Of a stretch of 64,000 nucleotides of DNA, positions 53,064-62,037 are shown one piece after another. The DNA lies in NCBI GenBank assembly GCA_947491935.1, contig CANLLF010000004.1, forward strand, positions 434,001-498,000. Reading direction: 5' to 3'. The position numbers and the translations under genes are program-made. The stretch is from an uncultured Roseicyclus sp. GTDB taxonomy: Bacteria; Pseudomonadota; Alphaproteobacteria; Rhodobacterales; Rhodobacteraceae. The notes beneath the pieces are model-generated. The model searched no databases. It saw nothing but the letters and a program-made list of their open reading frames with translations, and was not told where the DNA came from. The first letter of the stretch is position 1. Each line of letters opens with the position of its first letter.

Positions 53064-54356
53064 ATGCCATTTGAGACGCCGCAAACTGCGCCCAAGAAGA
53101 TTGCCGTGATTGGCGCAGGCATTTCGGGAATGGCGGGGGCATACCACCTGGCGACCGACCATCACATGACATTGATCGAAGCCGAATCGCGCTTGGGCGG
53201 CCATGCACGGACCATTGTGGCGGGCAAGAATGGCGATCAACCGGTGGATACCGGGTTCATCGTGTTCAACCGGGTGAATTACCCCAATCTTGTGCGCCTT
53301 TTTGAAGAGCTCGACGTGCCTGTGGCGTTGTCCGACATGTCATTCGCGGCCTCCATCGGCGGCGGACGGATCGAATACGGGTTGCGCAACCTGCGCGCGC
53401 TGTTTGCACAGCCACAGAACATGGCCAGGCCCGGATATCTGCGGATGATCCGCGATCTTTTGCGCTTCAATGATCAGGCTATGGGCCTCGCGACCGACAG
53501 CACGATCACGCTGGGGGAGTTGATGGACCAGATGCAGATGGGCCGCTGGTTCCGCGACTATTACCTCACGCCGATTTCCGGCGCGATCTGGTCGACCCCG
53601 AAAGAGGAGATCATGGATTTCCCGGCCCAGGCGCTGGTGCGGTTTTTCCAGAACCATCACCTACTGCAATCGACCGGCCAGCACCAATGGCACACGGTTC
53701 AGGGCGGATCGATTGAATATGTCACCCGGCTGGAAAGCGCGATGCGGGCCCGCGGGGTGGAGATCCGACTGGGGCATGGTGTGCAAAAGGTACGCCGGAC
53801 GCCAATCGGCGTAGAGGTGCAGCAGGGCGGACATTGGGAGACGTTTGATGAGGTGGTCTTTGCCACCCATTCCGATGACAGCCTCGCCATGCTGGCCGAC
53901 CCCACCCCTGCGGAACACGCCGCCCTTTCGGCCGTGCGCTACCAGTCCAACACAGCAATCCTACACGCCGATGCCCGCGCCATGCCCAACCGCCGCGCGA
54001 CGTGGTCGAGCTGGAATTACACCGAACGGCCCGGCCACGAAGGCGGGCCGATTGACCTGACCTACTGGATGAATTGTCTGCAGCCGATCCCGGAAAGCGA
54101 CCCGCTCTTCGTGACACTCAACAGCCGCGCGCCGATTGACGAGGCGCTGATCTATGACGAGGCGCAATTCCGCCATCCGGTTTACGATCTGGCGGCGCTC
54201 GCCGCGCAATCCACGATCCGCGATCTGAACGGTGACAATTCCACCTGGTTCTGTGGGGCCTGGATGAAGAACGGGTTCCACGAGGATGGTTATGCCAGCG
54301 CGATGGATGTGGTGACGGCGATCAAAGCGCGCGATCCGGGTATACTGGCCGCATGA
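53064..54356 (+). CDS. FAD-dependent oxidoreductase (amine-oxidase fold) of the sigma-E operon
   Basis: A 430-residue flavoprotein with the FAD-binding motif KKIAVIGAGISGMAGAYHLA near residue 11 and ESRLGGHARTI, DTGFIVFN after it. This is the group encoded next to DUF1365 and near rpoE-chrR in many proteobacteria, often annotated as NAD(P)-binding or amine oxidase. Related sigma-E-dependent genes in Rhodobacter act in the singlet-oxygen response and have been linked to fatty acid modification; exact reaction here is inference. It overlaps the DUF1365 gene by four bases. Confidence 0.85.
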   Translation: MPFETPQTAPKKIAVIGAGISGMAGAYHLATDHHMTLIEAESRLGGHARTIVAGKNGDQPVDTGFIVFNRVNYPNLVRLFEELDVPVALSDMSFAASIGGGRIEYGLRNLRALFAQPQNMARPGYLRMIRDLLRFNDQAMGLATDSTITLGELMDQMQMGRWFRDYYLTPISGAIWSTPKEEIMDFPAQALVRFFQNHHLLQSTGQHQWHTVQGGSIEYVTRLESAMRARGVEIRLGHGVQKVRRTPIGVEVQQGGHWETFDEVVFATHSDDSLAMLADPTPAEHAALSAVRYQSNTAILHADARAMPNRRATWSSWNYTERPGHEGGPIDLTYWMNCLQPIPESDPLFVTLNSRAPIDEALIYDEAQFRHPVYDLAALAAQSTIRDLNGDNSTWFCGAWMKNGFHEDGYASAMDVVTAIKARDPGILAA

Positions 54357-55117
54357 GCGAGACCATCGATCATATCGCGGGCGAGACGTTCCATGGCCGC
54401 AAAGGTGCGGTTGAGAACGCGTTCCGCTACGGGATCGACTACGTGATGCTGGATGCCGAAGGTGACGCACGGGGCCCGGCATTGTTCGGGCGCAACCGGG
54501 CGGGGTTCTTTTCGCTCTGGGATCGCGACCATGGCGGTGTTCCCAAAGAAGGCAGCGGCGCGCCCTGGGCGCGGGAGGTTCTGGCGGCCCACGGATTGAC
54601 CGATGTGGCAGATGGCAAGCTGATGCTGCTGGCGCAACCGCGGGTATTGGGGCACGTTTTCAACCCGGTGTCCTTCTGGCTGGCGCAGGATCGGCAGGGT
54701 CGCTTGCGGGCGGTTATTGCGGAAGTGTCCAACACGTTCGGCGACCGGCATTCCTACCTCTGCGCCCATCACGATCATCGGCCCATAAGCCGGGAAGACA
54801 CGCTGACCGCACAGAAGATCTTCCACGTCTCGCCGTTCCAACCCATCGAAGGCGGCTATGCCTTCCGGTTCGATATCCGCCCGGATCGCGTTGGCATCTG
54901 GATCCAGTTCACGACTGGCAATGAGGGCCTCTACGCCACGCTGACCGGCCCGCGGGTGGAGCTGACGACCAGCTCGATGATGCGCGCCGCGCTGAAACGT
55001 CCGTTTGGATCACGGCGTGTATTGGGCCTGATCCACTGGCAGGCGGTGAAGCTCTGGTGGAAAGGCGCGCGCTATCGCGTCCGGCCAGAGCCACCGGCGG
55101 AAGACGTCTCGCGGTGA
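54353..55117 (+). CDS. DUF1365-family protein
   Basis: A 254-residue protein with the DUF1365 pattern: HGRKGAVENAFRYGIDYVML at the start, LLAQPRVLGHVFNPVSFWLA near residue 90, VSNTFGDRHSYLC, and KIFHVSPFQPIEGGYAFRF. Function unknown, usually paired with the FAD oxidoreductase before it. ATG at 54353 overlaps that stop, and its own stop overlaps the MFS gene (GTGA). Part of the putative sigma-E regulon. Confidence 0.9.
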   Translation: MSETIDHIAGETFHGRKGAVENAFRYGIDYVMLDAEGDARGPALFGRNRAGFFSLWDRDHGGVPKEGSGAPWAREVLAAHGLTDVADGKLMLLAQPRVLGHVFNPVSFWLAQDRQGRLRAVIAEVSNTFGDRHSYLCAHHDHRPISREDTLTAQKIFHVSPFQPIEGGYAFRFDIRPDRVGIWIQFTTGNEGLYATLTGPRVELTTSSMMRAALKRPFGSRRVLGLIHWQAVKLWWKGARYRVRPEPPAEDVSR

Positions 55118-56352
55118 GCCGCGCCAAGCCGTCGCTGCCCGGATACGCCGTCTTTGCCGCCATGCTCGCCAGCGCGGGGCTCCCGATCTACATCCATGCG
55201 CCGAAATTCTACGTTGATACATATGGTGTCAGCCTGACGGCGCTGGCCGCGGTCCTGTTCGGCCTGCGCTTGTTCGACGTGGTGCAGGACCCGGTGTTGG
55301 GATGGCTGGTGGGCCGGTTGCGATCCAGGCGTAAGGCGGCGGTTATCGGTGGCGGTTTCCTGATCGCCGCGTCGATGCTTGGCCTCTTCGCCATCGCCCC
55401 GCCCCTGTCGCCGCTTGTGTGGTTCACGCTGAACATGATTGGCCTCTTCTCCGCCTTCTCATTCCTGACCATCGCGATGTATTCCGAAGGTGTCACCGCC
55501 GCCGGACGGATCGGAGAGAGTGGTCACCTGAAGCTGGCGGCCTGGCGGGAGACGGGCGCGCTCTTGGGGGTCTGCGTCGCCTCCATCGCGCCGTTTGTCC
55601 TTGGGTTTGCGGGCTTCGCCTTATCCTTTGCGGTTCTCGTGGCGCTGGCCGTCTGGCTGATGCGCGCGGAATGGGGTGCGGGTACTCCGTCGCAGGGGGG
55701 TGGGTTCGGCCCCGTGCTGCGGGACCCGCTGGCGCGGCGCTTGCTGCTGATTGCGTTGTTGAATGCGGCGCCGGTGGCGGTGTCGTCCACCCTGTTCCTG
55801 TTCTACGTCGAAAGTGTTCTGGAGGCAGCGGATTGGGCCGGGCCGTTCCTGATCCTGTTTTTCGTGATGGCGGCCCTCTCCGCGCCGATCTGGAGCAGGC
55901 TGGCCAGAAGCTATGGCAGCCGTCGCATGCTCTTCGCGGCGATGATTCTGGCCATACTCGGCTTTTCAGGCGCACTGGCGCTGGGGCCGGGTGACACGCT
56001 CCTCTTCGCCATCGTCTGCGTCATCACCGGCTTCGCCCTGGGTGCGGACTTCGCTCTGCTGCCCGCCGCCTTCGCCGCACGGATGGAAGACGTGGCGTCG
56101 GAGGCGGGCGAAGGCTTTGGGCTCTGGGCGTTCGTCTCCAAGGCAACATTGGCACTGGCGGCAATCACGCTACTTCCAACACTGGAAGCGATGGGCTTCC
56201 GCGCAGGCGGCACGTCGCCCGACAGTGCAATTACGATGCTCACACACCTATATGCGGGCGTGCCCTGCGTGTTGAAGCTCGGAGCGATGGCTTTGTTGGC
56301 CGTCACGCCCTTGCCGGGCGATGAAGCATTGGTGCCCCGCCGGGGCGATTGA
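55114..56352 (+). CDS. GPH/MFS_2-type transporter of the sigma-E operon
   Basis: A 412-residue transporter with about 11-12 membrane segments. GLRLFDVVQDPVLGWLVGRL near residue 50 is the DxxxDPxxG motif typical of the MFS_2/GPH cation symporter group, and KFYVDTYGVS precedes it. GTG at 55114 overlaps the DUF1365 stop by four bases. Its substrate is unknown; in the sigma-E operon it may move a lipid or sugar. It ends 14 bases before the SDR gene. Confidence 0.85.
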   Translation: MSRAKPSLPGYAVFAAMLASAGLPIYIHAPKFYVDTYGVSLTALAAVLFGLRLFDVVQDPVLGWLVGRLRSRRKAAVIGGGFLIAASMLGLFAIAPPLSPLVWFTLNMIGLFSAFSFLTIAMYSEGVTAAGRIGESGHLKLAAWRETGALLGVCVASIAPFVLGFAGFALSFAVLVALAVWLMRAEWGAGTPSQGGGFGPVLRDPLARRLLLIALLNAAPVAVSSTLFLFYVESVLEAADWAGPFLILFFVMAALSAPIWSRLARSYGSRRMLFAAMILAILGFSGALALGPGDTLLFAIVCVITGFALGADFALLPAAFAARMEDVASEAGEGFGLWAFVSKATLALAAITLLPTLEAMGFRAGGTSPDSAITMLTHLYAGVPCVLKLGAMALLAVTPLPGDEALVPRRGD

Positions 56353-56366
56353 GGAAAGGACATTTG

Positions 56367-57104
56367 ATGCGGGATTGGAGCGGGAAACGATATTGGCTGG
56401 TGGGTGCGTCCGAAGGATTGGGGCGCAGCCTCGCCCATTGCCTCAGCCGGTCGGGCGTGGAGCTGGTGCTGTCTGCCCGTTCCGCCGATCGTCTGCAGGA
56501 CCTGGTCGATGAACTGCCGGGAACCGCCAGAGCAGTGACCATGGACATCGCCGATCGCGCATCGGTCGAGGCAGCGGCCGCCGAGGTGGGTGACGTCGAC
56601 GGCGTCGTGTTCCTTGCCGGTTTGGCCACGCTGATCAAAGCGACCGAATGGGATGCCGACAAGGTCGAGCAAATGTTCGACGTCAACCTGACGGGGGCGG
56701 CCCGGGTGATCGGGCAGGTAATTGGCCCGATGGTCGCGCGAAATACCGGGCATATCGTGATGATCGGTAGCCTGTCGGCCTATCGTGGATTGCCGGGATC
56801 CATCGGATATTCCGCGTCCAAGGCCGGTTTGATGGCGCTGGCCGAGTCGATGCATGGCGATCTGAAGGGCACGAACGTCTTGGTTCAACTGGTCAATCCC
56901 GGCTACATCTCCACACGGATGCAGGACGATAATCCGCATCCCAAGCCCTTCATGATGACCCCTGATGTCGCCGCCAAGGAGGTGTTCGAACACATGAACA
57001 CTGACGGGTTCCACAAGGCATTCCCGTTCGGCTTCAGCCTTCTGTTCCGTTTTTCGCGGTTCCTGCCGACCCCAGTTTACGAATGGATATTCTTCCGGCG
57101 ATAG
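56367..57104 (+). CDS. Short-chain dehydrogenase/reductase of the sigma-E operon
   Basis: A 245-residue SDR with the NAD(P) motif GASEGLG at 13-19, active-site Tyr148 and Lys152 (YSASKAG), and Ser135 in MIGSLSAY. ATG at 56367 has AAAGGA upstream and is preferred over the earlier TTG at 56349. The C-terminal tail (VYEWIFFRR) is hydrophobic and basic, perhaps for membrane association. Last gene of the FAD-DUF1365-MFS-SDR operon. Confidence 0.87.
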   Translation: MRDWSGKRYWLVGASEGLGRSLAHCLSRSGVELVLSARSADRLQDLVDELPGTARAVTMDIADRASVEAAAAEVGDVDGVVFLAGLATLIKATEWDADKVEQMFDVNLTGAARVIGQVIGPMVARNTGHIVMIGSLSAYRGLPGSIGYSASKAGLMALAESMHGDLKGTNVLVQLVNPGYISTRMQDDNPHPKPFMMTPDVAAKEVFEHMNTDGFHKAFPFGFSLLFRFSRFLPTPVYEWIFFRR

Positions 57105-57174
57105 CTTGATCCCTGTCAAAGTGGTCGGCTTGTGGATGTGGTGATGTTACTCTCGTGAACAGGGAGGATCGGAT

Positions 57175-57489
57175 ATGGAGATCTCTACACGCATTGTCGC
57201 CCAGGTGATCTTGATGGGCCACGAGCTGGAGCGCGCCGAGGGCGAGCTTCGTGCCTTCATCGAACGGATGGGGGAAGAAGAGCAGGCCGAGCTGGTCGCG
57301 CTGTTCTGGATCGGACGCGGCAGCTTCGAGGCCGAGGACTTTGCCGAAGCCAAGGCCACGGCGCAGCAGGAGGCCACCGTGCCGACCGCGGATTACCTGT
57401 TTGGCAGCCCGCATTTTGCCGACCATCTGGAAGCCGGGGCCGAGGCCATGGGCCTCGATGTGATGACCGACGAGGAAGATCTGCTCTGA
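57175..57489 (+). CDS. DUF3775-like small protein
   Basis: A 104-residue acidic protein: MEISTRIVAQVILMGHELER, then FIERMGEEEQAELVALFWIGRG, then a DYLFGSPHFADHLEAGAEAMGL tail. The pattern fits DUF3775. Function unknown. GGGAGGATCGGAT precedes the ATG. It lies downstream of the SDR gene by 70 bases with possible read-through, and ends four bases before a convergent gene. Confidence 0.7.
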   Translation: MEISTRIVAQVILMGHELERAEGELRAFIERMGEEEQAELVALFWIGRGSFEAEDFAEAKATAQQEATVPTADYLFGSPHFADHLEAGAEAMGLDVMTDEEDLL

Positions 57490-57493
57490 TCCA

Positions 57494-58540
57494 TCAGATC
57501 GCGGCGCGGTAGGTTTCAGCCGCCCGCGCCCAGACGCCGTGGTCAATCTGCGGCAAGGCCAGCAGATGCGGCAGGAGTTGATCGGCGAAATCCTCCGAGC
57601 TTTCCAGCGGCAGAAGCGACGGCAGATTATCTATGGCCATGACGTCCAGCGGTGGCGTTTGCGCCACGCGCAGCACCGGATCGCTCCATGACGTCACACG
57701 ATCATACACCTTCACCGGTGAAAAATCCGAATCCGGATCGCAGGCGATGTCCCCGATGACCGTCAGGCGGCGTTCTGCGACCAATGCGGATCGCGGCACG
57801 AAGACCGGCACGCCGGGCATGGCGAGGATGCAATTCAGGAAGATGTCATGGGTCAGGATCTCCGGGAACGGGCCGCCATGGGCCGTTTCCGCCATATCCC
57901 AGCCGGTGGGCGCGATACCCATCACGTCGCACAGTGCCTTCGCGCCCGATCCGGTGCGCCCCAACGCCCCGATGATGAGCGCCGTGGGGCGGGCATGCCC
58001 CACCTTGGCGAGCCGCTCCGTCAGGTCGAGGATCAGCGCCTCTTTCCGCCGCCAGTCGGTGACAGGTGGCATTACCTCCCCGGCCTGTTGCGCCGCCCAG
58101 GCCGCCACGCTCAGCGCGGCGCCGACATAGCCGGCCCAGAACCCGAAGGCCGCGACGCGACGACCAGTGTCATCCACCAGGTATTCCAGATCAAGCAGCG
58201 CCCCGCCGCCCGCCTTGAACCGGTCGAGCAGATCGACGCCCGAAGGTTGGCCTTTGAACGCATGACCGAACAGGATGTGGCGATGGACCAGCGGCCCGGT
58301 ATCGTCGGGCAATTCCTTCAGCCCGAATATGATCGCGTCGGTCGGTGCAGCGCGCCACTGACCGGCCTGTGCGATCTGCGCCCCGGCGCTTTGATATTCG
58401 GCTGTCGGAATGATCCGCGTTGCGCTGTCTTCGACCGTCACCTGCAACCCGGCCGCCAGTAACTCCTTCACGCCAGCGGGCGTCACACCCACCCGGCGTT
58501 CATTGGCGCGTTCTTCTGCGCGGACCCACAGATGCGTCAT
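57494..58540 (-). CDS. Saccharopine dehydrogenase (Lys1)-like protein
   Basis: A 348-residue protein of the alanine-dehydrogenase/saccharopine-dehydrogenase-like fold: HLWVRAEERANERRVGVTPAG at the start, then LFGHAFKGQPSG, and a Rossmann segment ALIIGALGRTGSGAKALCDVMG near residue 190. This matches NAD-dependent, lysine-forming saccharopine dehydrogenase. The reaction in bacteria is uncertain. It stands alone, convergent with DUF3775. Confidence 0.85.
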   Translation of the reverse strand: MTHLWVRAEERANERRVGVTPAGVKELLAAGLQVTVEDSATRIIPTAEYQSAGAQIAQAGQWRAAPTDAIIFGLKELPDDTGPLVHRHILFGHAFKGQPSGVDLLDRFKAGGGALLDLEYLVDDTGRRVAAFGFWAGYVGAALSVAAWAAQQAGEVMPPVTDWRRKEALILDLTERLAKVGHARPTALIIGALGRTGSGAKALCDVMGIAPTGWDMAETAHGGPFPEILTHDIFLNCILAMPGVPVFVPRSALVAERRLTVIGDIACDPDSDFSPVKVYDRVTSWSDPVLRVAQTPPLDVMAIDNLPSLLPLESSEDFADQLLPHLLALPQIDHGVWARAAETYRAAI

Positions 58541-58707
58541 TGATGACCGCTCCCCTTGCTGTGCGAGTGAGGGCGCGTACTGGATCGCGGCACCGTTTCT
58601 TGCATGGGCGGAATGCTACCAGCCAAATGCGCGACGTGGAACCGATACCGTCCGTCGCGGGTTTCCTAGGCGGAAGACAAACTGACCCACACCTGACGGA
58701 GGTTCCC

Positions 58708-59184
58708 ATGTCCACCCAATCCGCTCCCTATCCGCCGACCCCGCCGGTCGATAACCCGGACCCGAACGCTGATATCGACGCCGTACAGAAGGTCCTGACG
58801 CGCACGCTCGATGCGCTCGCGGGATATGACAAGATGCTGCCGGAGGCAGAACCCGATGTCGCGCCGGTGTTGCGGAAACTGCGTGAAACGCACCACTCCC
58901 ATGCTGGCCAGCTCGGCGCCATGATCTCCGCGATGGGGGGCACACCCGATACGGATGGGTCCATCATGAGCACGGTCAACAAGGCAGTCGTCTCCCTGCG
59001 TGCCATGTTCGATGAGATAGATGATGACGCGCTGGAACGCGCCATCGAGGGTGAGGAATACGTCACGGAAGCGTTCGGCGAAGCGATGGCGGACGTCTCC
59101 GACGAGCGCCATCGCGAGGGGCTATCCGCGCTCCGCTCGGAACTTGAAGACGTGCTGAAGGAAGCCCGCGCCATCGCGGACTAG
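58708..59184 (+). CDS. DUF2383/PA2169-like four-helix-bundle protein
   Basis: A 158-residue acidic protein with a Pro-rich N terminus (PPTPPVDNPDPNAD) then helical repeats: AVQKVLTRTLDALAGYDKML, then RETHHSHAGQLGAMISAMGG. The HxxHxxxL helix and ferritin-like layout resemble DUF2383 (PA2169) proteins. Function unknown. GACGGAGG precedes the ATG. Its stop codon shares CTAG with that of the response regulator gene. Confidence 0.7.
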   Translation: MSTQSAPYPPTPPVDNPDPNADIDAVQKVLTRTLDALAGYDKMLPEAEPDVAPVLRKLRETHHSHAGQLGAMISAMGGTPDTDGSIMSTVNKAVVSLRAMFDEIDDDALERAIEGEEYVTEAFGEAMADVSDERHREGLSALRSELEDVLKEARAIAD

Positions 59185-59882
59185 GACCAGCGCACATCCC
59201 CCAGAAAGATGTAGCCCGCGCCGTAGATCGTCTTGATCAGGCGCGGGTTTTTCGGGTCTTCCCGCAGCTTTGTCCGCAAACGCGAGATGCGGACATCCAT
59301 GGCCCGGTCAAAGCTCTCCCCCGCCGCCCCACCCAGGCTTTCCTGCATCTGCTGGCGGGAAATCAGGCGCTTGGGCGCCTCAAGAAACAGGCGCAGAACC
59401 TCACCCTCCGCATGGGAAAACGGCGTTTCCGATCCGTCCTCCGCGCTCAGAACGTAACGGTCGAAAAAGGCCGTCCAGCCGTTGAACTGCGCTGTGTTCT
59501 GCGCGCGTTCGGGGGCTTTGGGGCTACGCAGGCGGGCGCGGACCCGGGCCACAACCTCCACCGGATCAAAGGGTTTGATGATGTAGTCATCGGCCCCCAG
59601 CTCCAGCCCCGTCACCCGGTCCTGCACTTGCGCCCGGCCCGAGATGATGATGATCGATGAACCGCTTTCAAGCGCCAGCCGGTGGACCAGCGCCAGCCCG
59701 TCCCGATCCGGCAGGCCCAGATCGACAAGGCAGACATCCGGTGTGGTTCGGCGGAGCGCGGCCTCGAATTCCGTGGCGCGGGCGAAGGTGAGGGTGCGAA
59801 ACCCCGCATCGTTCAGGGCCTCCGACAACATTGCGCGGATCTGTGGTTCGTCGTCGAGGATTGTGACCAGCGGCGCAATCAT
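59181..59882 (-). CDS. OmpR-family response regulator
   Basis: A 233-residue regulator with receiver domain: D10-D11 in TILDDEPQ, phosphoacceptor D54 in CLVDLGLPD, K103 in IIKPFDP, then an OmpR/PhoB-type winged helix (MDVRISRLRTKLRED, TIYGAGYIF). It overlaps the hybrid histidine kinase gene (59879-59882), its likely partner. Signal unknown. Confidence 0.92.
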   Translation of the reverse strand: MIAPLVTILDDEPQIRAMLSEALNDAGFRTLTFARATEFEAALRRTTPDVCLVDLGLPDRDGLALVHRLALESGSSIIIISGRAQVQDRVTGLELGADDYIIKPFDPVEVVARVRARLRSPKAPERAQNTAQFNGWTAFFDRYVLSAEDGSETPFSHAEGEVLRLFLEAPKRLISRQQMQESLGGAAGESFDRAMDVRISRLRTKLREDPKNPRLIKTIYGAGYIFLGDVRWS

Positions 59883-61819
59883 GCGGCGACCTCCTGCGTC
59901 AGAAGGGCGTGGAGCGCGGTGGCGTCTACGGGTTTGGTGAGCACAGGCCAGCGCGCGGCCCCGTCTTGGCGCAGCGGATCGCCGGGGGGCAGCGATGTCA
60001 TCAGCGCAAGGCGCAGCGCCGGATGCCGATCCGCAATCCCTCTCAGAAGCGCCACGCCGTCCTTGCCCCCAAGGCGGATATCGGAGATCACCCAGTCGAG
60101 CCCCGGTAGATCGGCCAGATCTTCGGCCTCCTCGGCGGAGGCGGCTTCCAGCACCTGATGGCCCTGCGCGATCAAACCCTCGCGGACCTGGGCGCGGATA
60201 TCGTCCATATCATCCACCAGCAGGATCAAGCGCGGTCGGGCCAGCGCCTCCGCCGGGCGGAGCGGCAGGCGCAGGATGACGCGCGCGCCGTCATCCGTGT
60301 TGCCGATCCGGATCGTGCCGCCGGCCAGCTTCACCTGGTCATAGACCATGGTCAGCCCAAGGCCCGACCCATCCTGCCCCTTGGTGGTGAAGAAGGGATT
60401 GAGCGCGTTGTCCAACGCCTCTTGCGAAAACCCCGCGCCGGTATCGTCGACGCAAATCTCCAGCCACGTTTCCTTGACGTCGCGCAGGCTCAGCGTGATC
60501 TGGCCAGCCCCGCCGATCGCGTCGCGGGCGTTCAGGACAAGGTTCAACAGCCCGTCCTGCAAGGATCCGGGATCCAGCATTAGGGCCGGGTGGCGCAGAT
60601 CCGCTTCGATGTTGAGCGTGATGCCTTCCGGCAACGTGGCGCGGGCCAGCGGCGTGAACGCGTTCAGGAAATCGGCCATGACAACCGGGGCCGTCTGGAC
60701 GTTCCGGGCGCCCGTCATGTCCGCGATCTTGTCGAGCAGAAGCCCGCCGCGCCGCACCGCGTGCCGTGTGGCGGAGGTCAATTCGTGGGCCCCGATTGGC
60801 AGGGGCATCTTTTCCAGCCGGGTCTGAAGGCCAAGGATGATGGTGAGCAGATTGGCAAAATCATGGGCCAAGCCAGAGGTCAGCTGCGCCGCCAGCTCGC
60901 GTTTATGGGTCTGTTCCAACGCGGCGCGGGCCTGGGTTTCCTCGGTCACGTCGGTGGACAGCAGATAAACCCCGCCATCCCCCCGTTCGTCAGGTGTAAA
61001 TGCCGAGCGGATGCGGCGGCCCGATGTGGGATCCGTGAACTCCATCAAGGCGGGTTCGCCAGCCGCGGCGCGGTCAAGCGTGTCGCGCAGGATCGTGGCC
61101 GTGTCCGGCCCCAGCGCCTCCTCAAACGACAGCCCGACGATATCGCTTTGCCGACCGGGCAGAAGCGAGGACAGGCGGCGATTGGTGAACGTGTAGATCC
61201 CCTCCGCATCGACATGGGCGATATGGGCGGGCGTCATCTCGGTCACAAGACGGGTGCGGGCCTCCATTTCCGTCAGGGCGGCCTTGGCCTCCTGCAGCTG
61301 CGCGATGGTGGCCTCAAGCTGGCGGTTGGTGCGGGCCAGTTCCTCGGAATGGGAGAGAACCTGATCGGACAGCTCCTCGGATCGCGCGCGCAGGAGCGCC
61401 TCTTGCCGCTTGGCGGGGGTGATATCCGTGTAGACCGTTACCCAGCCGCCGTCGGGCAGGGGGGAACCCTCGACGCTGATCGTATGACCATTGGCGCGGG
61501 TCCGTTCCATGTAGTGGGGGACGAAGGCACGGGCTTGCTCCACCCGCGTTGTCACAAACTCCTCGGGGTCGTCGACGGCGCCATATTCTCCCGCCTCGAC
61601 AAGAAACCGGATCGTCTCGTCAAACGGGGCACCGGGGGTCACCAGCCATTCCGGCAGACCGAACATGGTCTGGAACGGGCGGTTGCACACCGCCAGCCGC
61701 AAGTCCGCGTCATAGATCGACAGCGCCTGCTGGATCAGGTTGAGACCGGCCCTGGTGAAGGCCGCATTCGTGCGTTGATCCGCACGCGATTGGCTGTTGG
61801 CTGGACGCTCGTCTGGCAT
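59879..61819 (-). CDS. Soluble hybrid histidine kinase with two PAS domains
   Basis: A 646-residue kinase. PAS-like domains lie at about residues 20-140 and 190-300, separated by a coiled coil (150-195); then a HisKA-like dimerisation domain with His319 in SGLAHDFANLL, an HATPase domain with NLVLNARDAIGG and DDTGAGF, GSGLGLTMVYD, and a C-terminal receiver with Asp580 in VISDIRLGG and Lys629 in LTKP. No membrane segments, so cytoplasmic sensing. ATG at 61819 has GGAGGGG at seven bases; ATG at 61825 is the alternative. Pairs with the downstream OmpR-type regulator. Confidence 0.9.
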   Translation of the reverse strand: MPDERPANSQSRADQRTNAAFTRAGLNLIQQALSIYDADLRLAVCNRPFQTMFGLPEWLVTPGAPFDETIRFLVEAGEYGAVDDPEEFVTTRVEQARAFVPHYMERTRANGHTISVEGSPLPDGGWVTVYTDITPAKRQEALLRARSEELSDQVLSHSEELARTNRQLEATIAQLQEAKAALTEMEARTRLVTEMTPAHIAHVDAEGIYTFTNRRLSSLLPGRQSDIVGLSFEEALGPDTATILRDTLDRAAAGEPALMEFTDPTSGRRIRSAFTPDERGDGGVYLLSTDVTEETQARAALEQTHKRELAAQLTSGLAHDFANLLTIILGLQTRLEKMPLPIGAHELTSATRHAVRRGGLLLDKIADMTGARNVQTAPVVMADFLNAFTPLARATLPEGITLNIEADLRHPALMLDPGSLQDGLLNLVLNARDAIGGAGQITLSLRDVKETWLEICVDDTGAGFSQEALDNALNPFFTTKGQDGSGLGLTMVYDQVKLAGGTIRIGNTDDGARVILRLPLRPAEALARPRLILLVDDMDDIRAQVREGLIAQGHQVLEAASAEEAEDLADLPGLDWVISDIRLGGKDGVALLRGIADRHPALRLALMTSLPPGDPLRQDGAARWPVLTKPVDATALHALLTQEVAA

Positions 61820-62037
61820 GGCCATTCCCCTCCCGGTCCCCCATGGCTAGCTTGCCGTCAGGCGCGCGCCAAGGCTTCACCGGGCCCTGTTACAATTCGT
61901 AAGGATTGCGAAAAAGTTAGGTAAGGCTTGACCGCCAAGGCTTCTGTGGCACGTTAAGGGGTACGATCAGCGCCCCGCCCAGTCCAGAGGGCGCGATTGT
62001 GCACACCGGCGGGAGAGCCGGTGAATGGGAGGATATC

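Noticed and set aside
57108-57135. TGATCC followed by 18 bases before the DUF3775 gene, as a sigma-E promoter
   Set aside because: The -10 position reads TGTGG, which does not match TAAGA; the -35 alone is not enough.
58638-58664. GGAACC-N16-GGTTT resembling a general-stress (EcfG-type) promoter before the DUF2383-like gene
   Set aside because: The -10 box is off by one key base and Rhodobacteraceae generally lack the EcfG/PhyR system, so a chance match is more likely.
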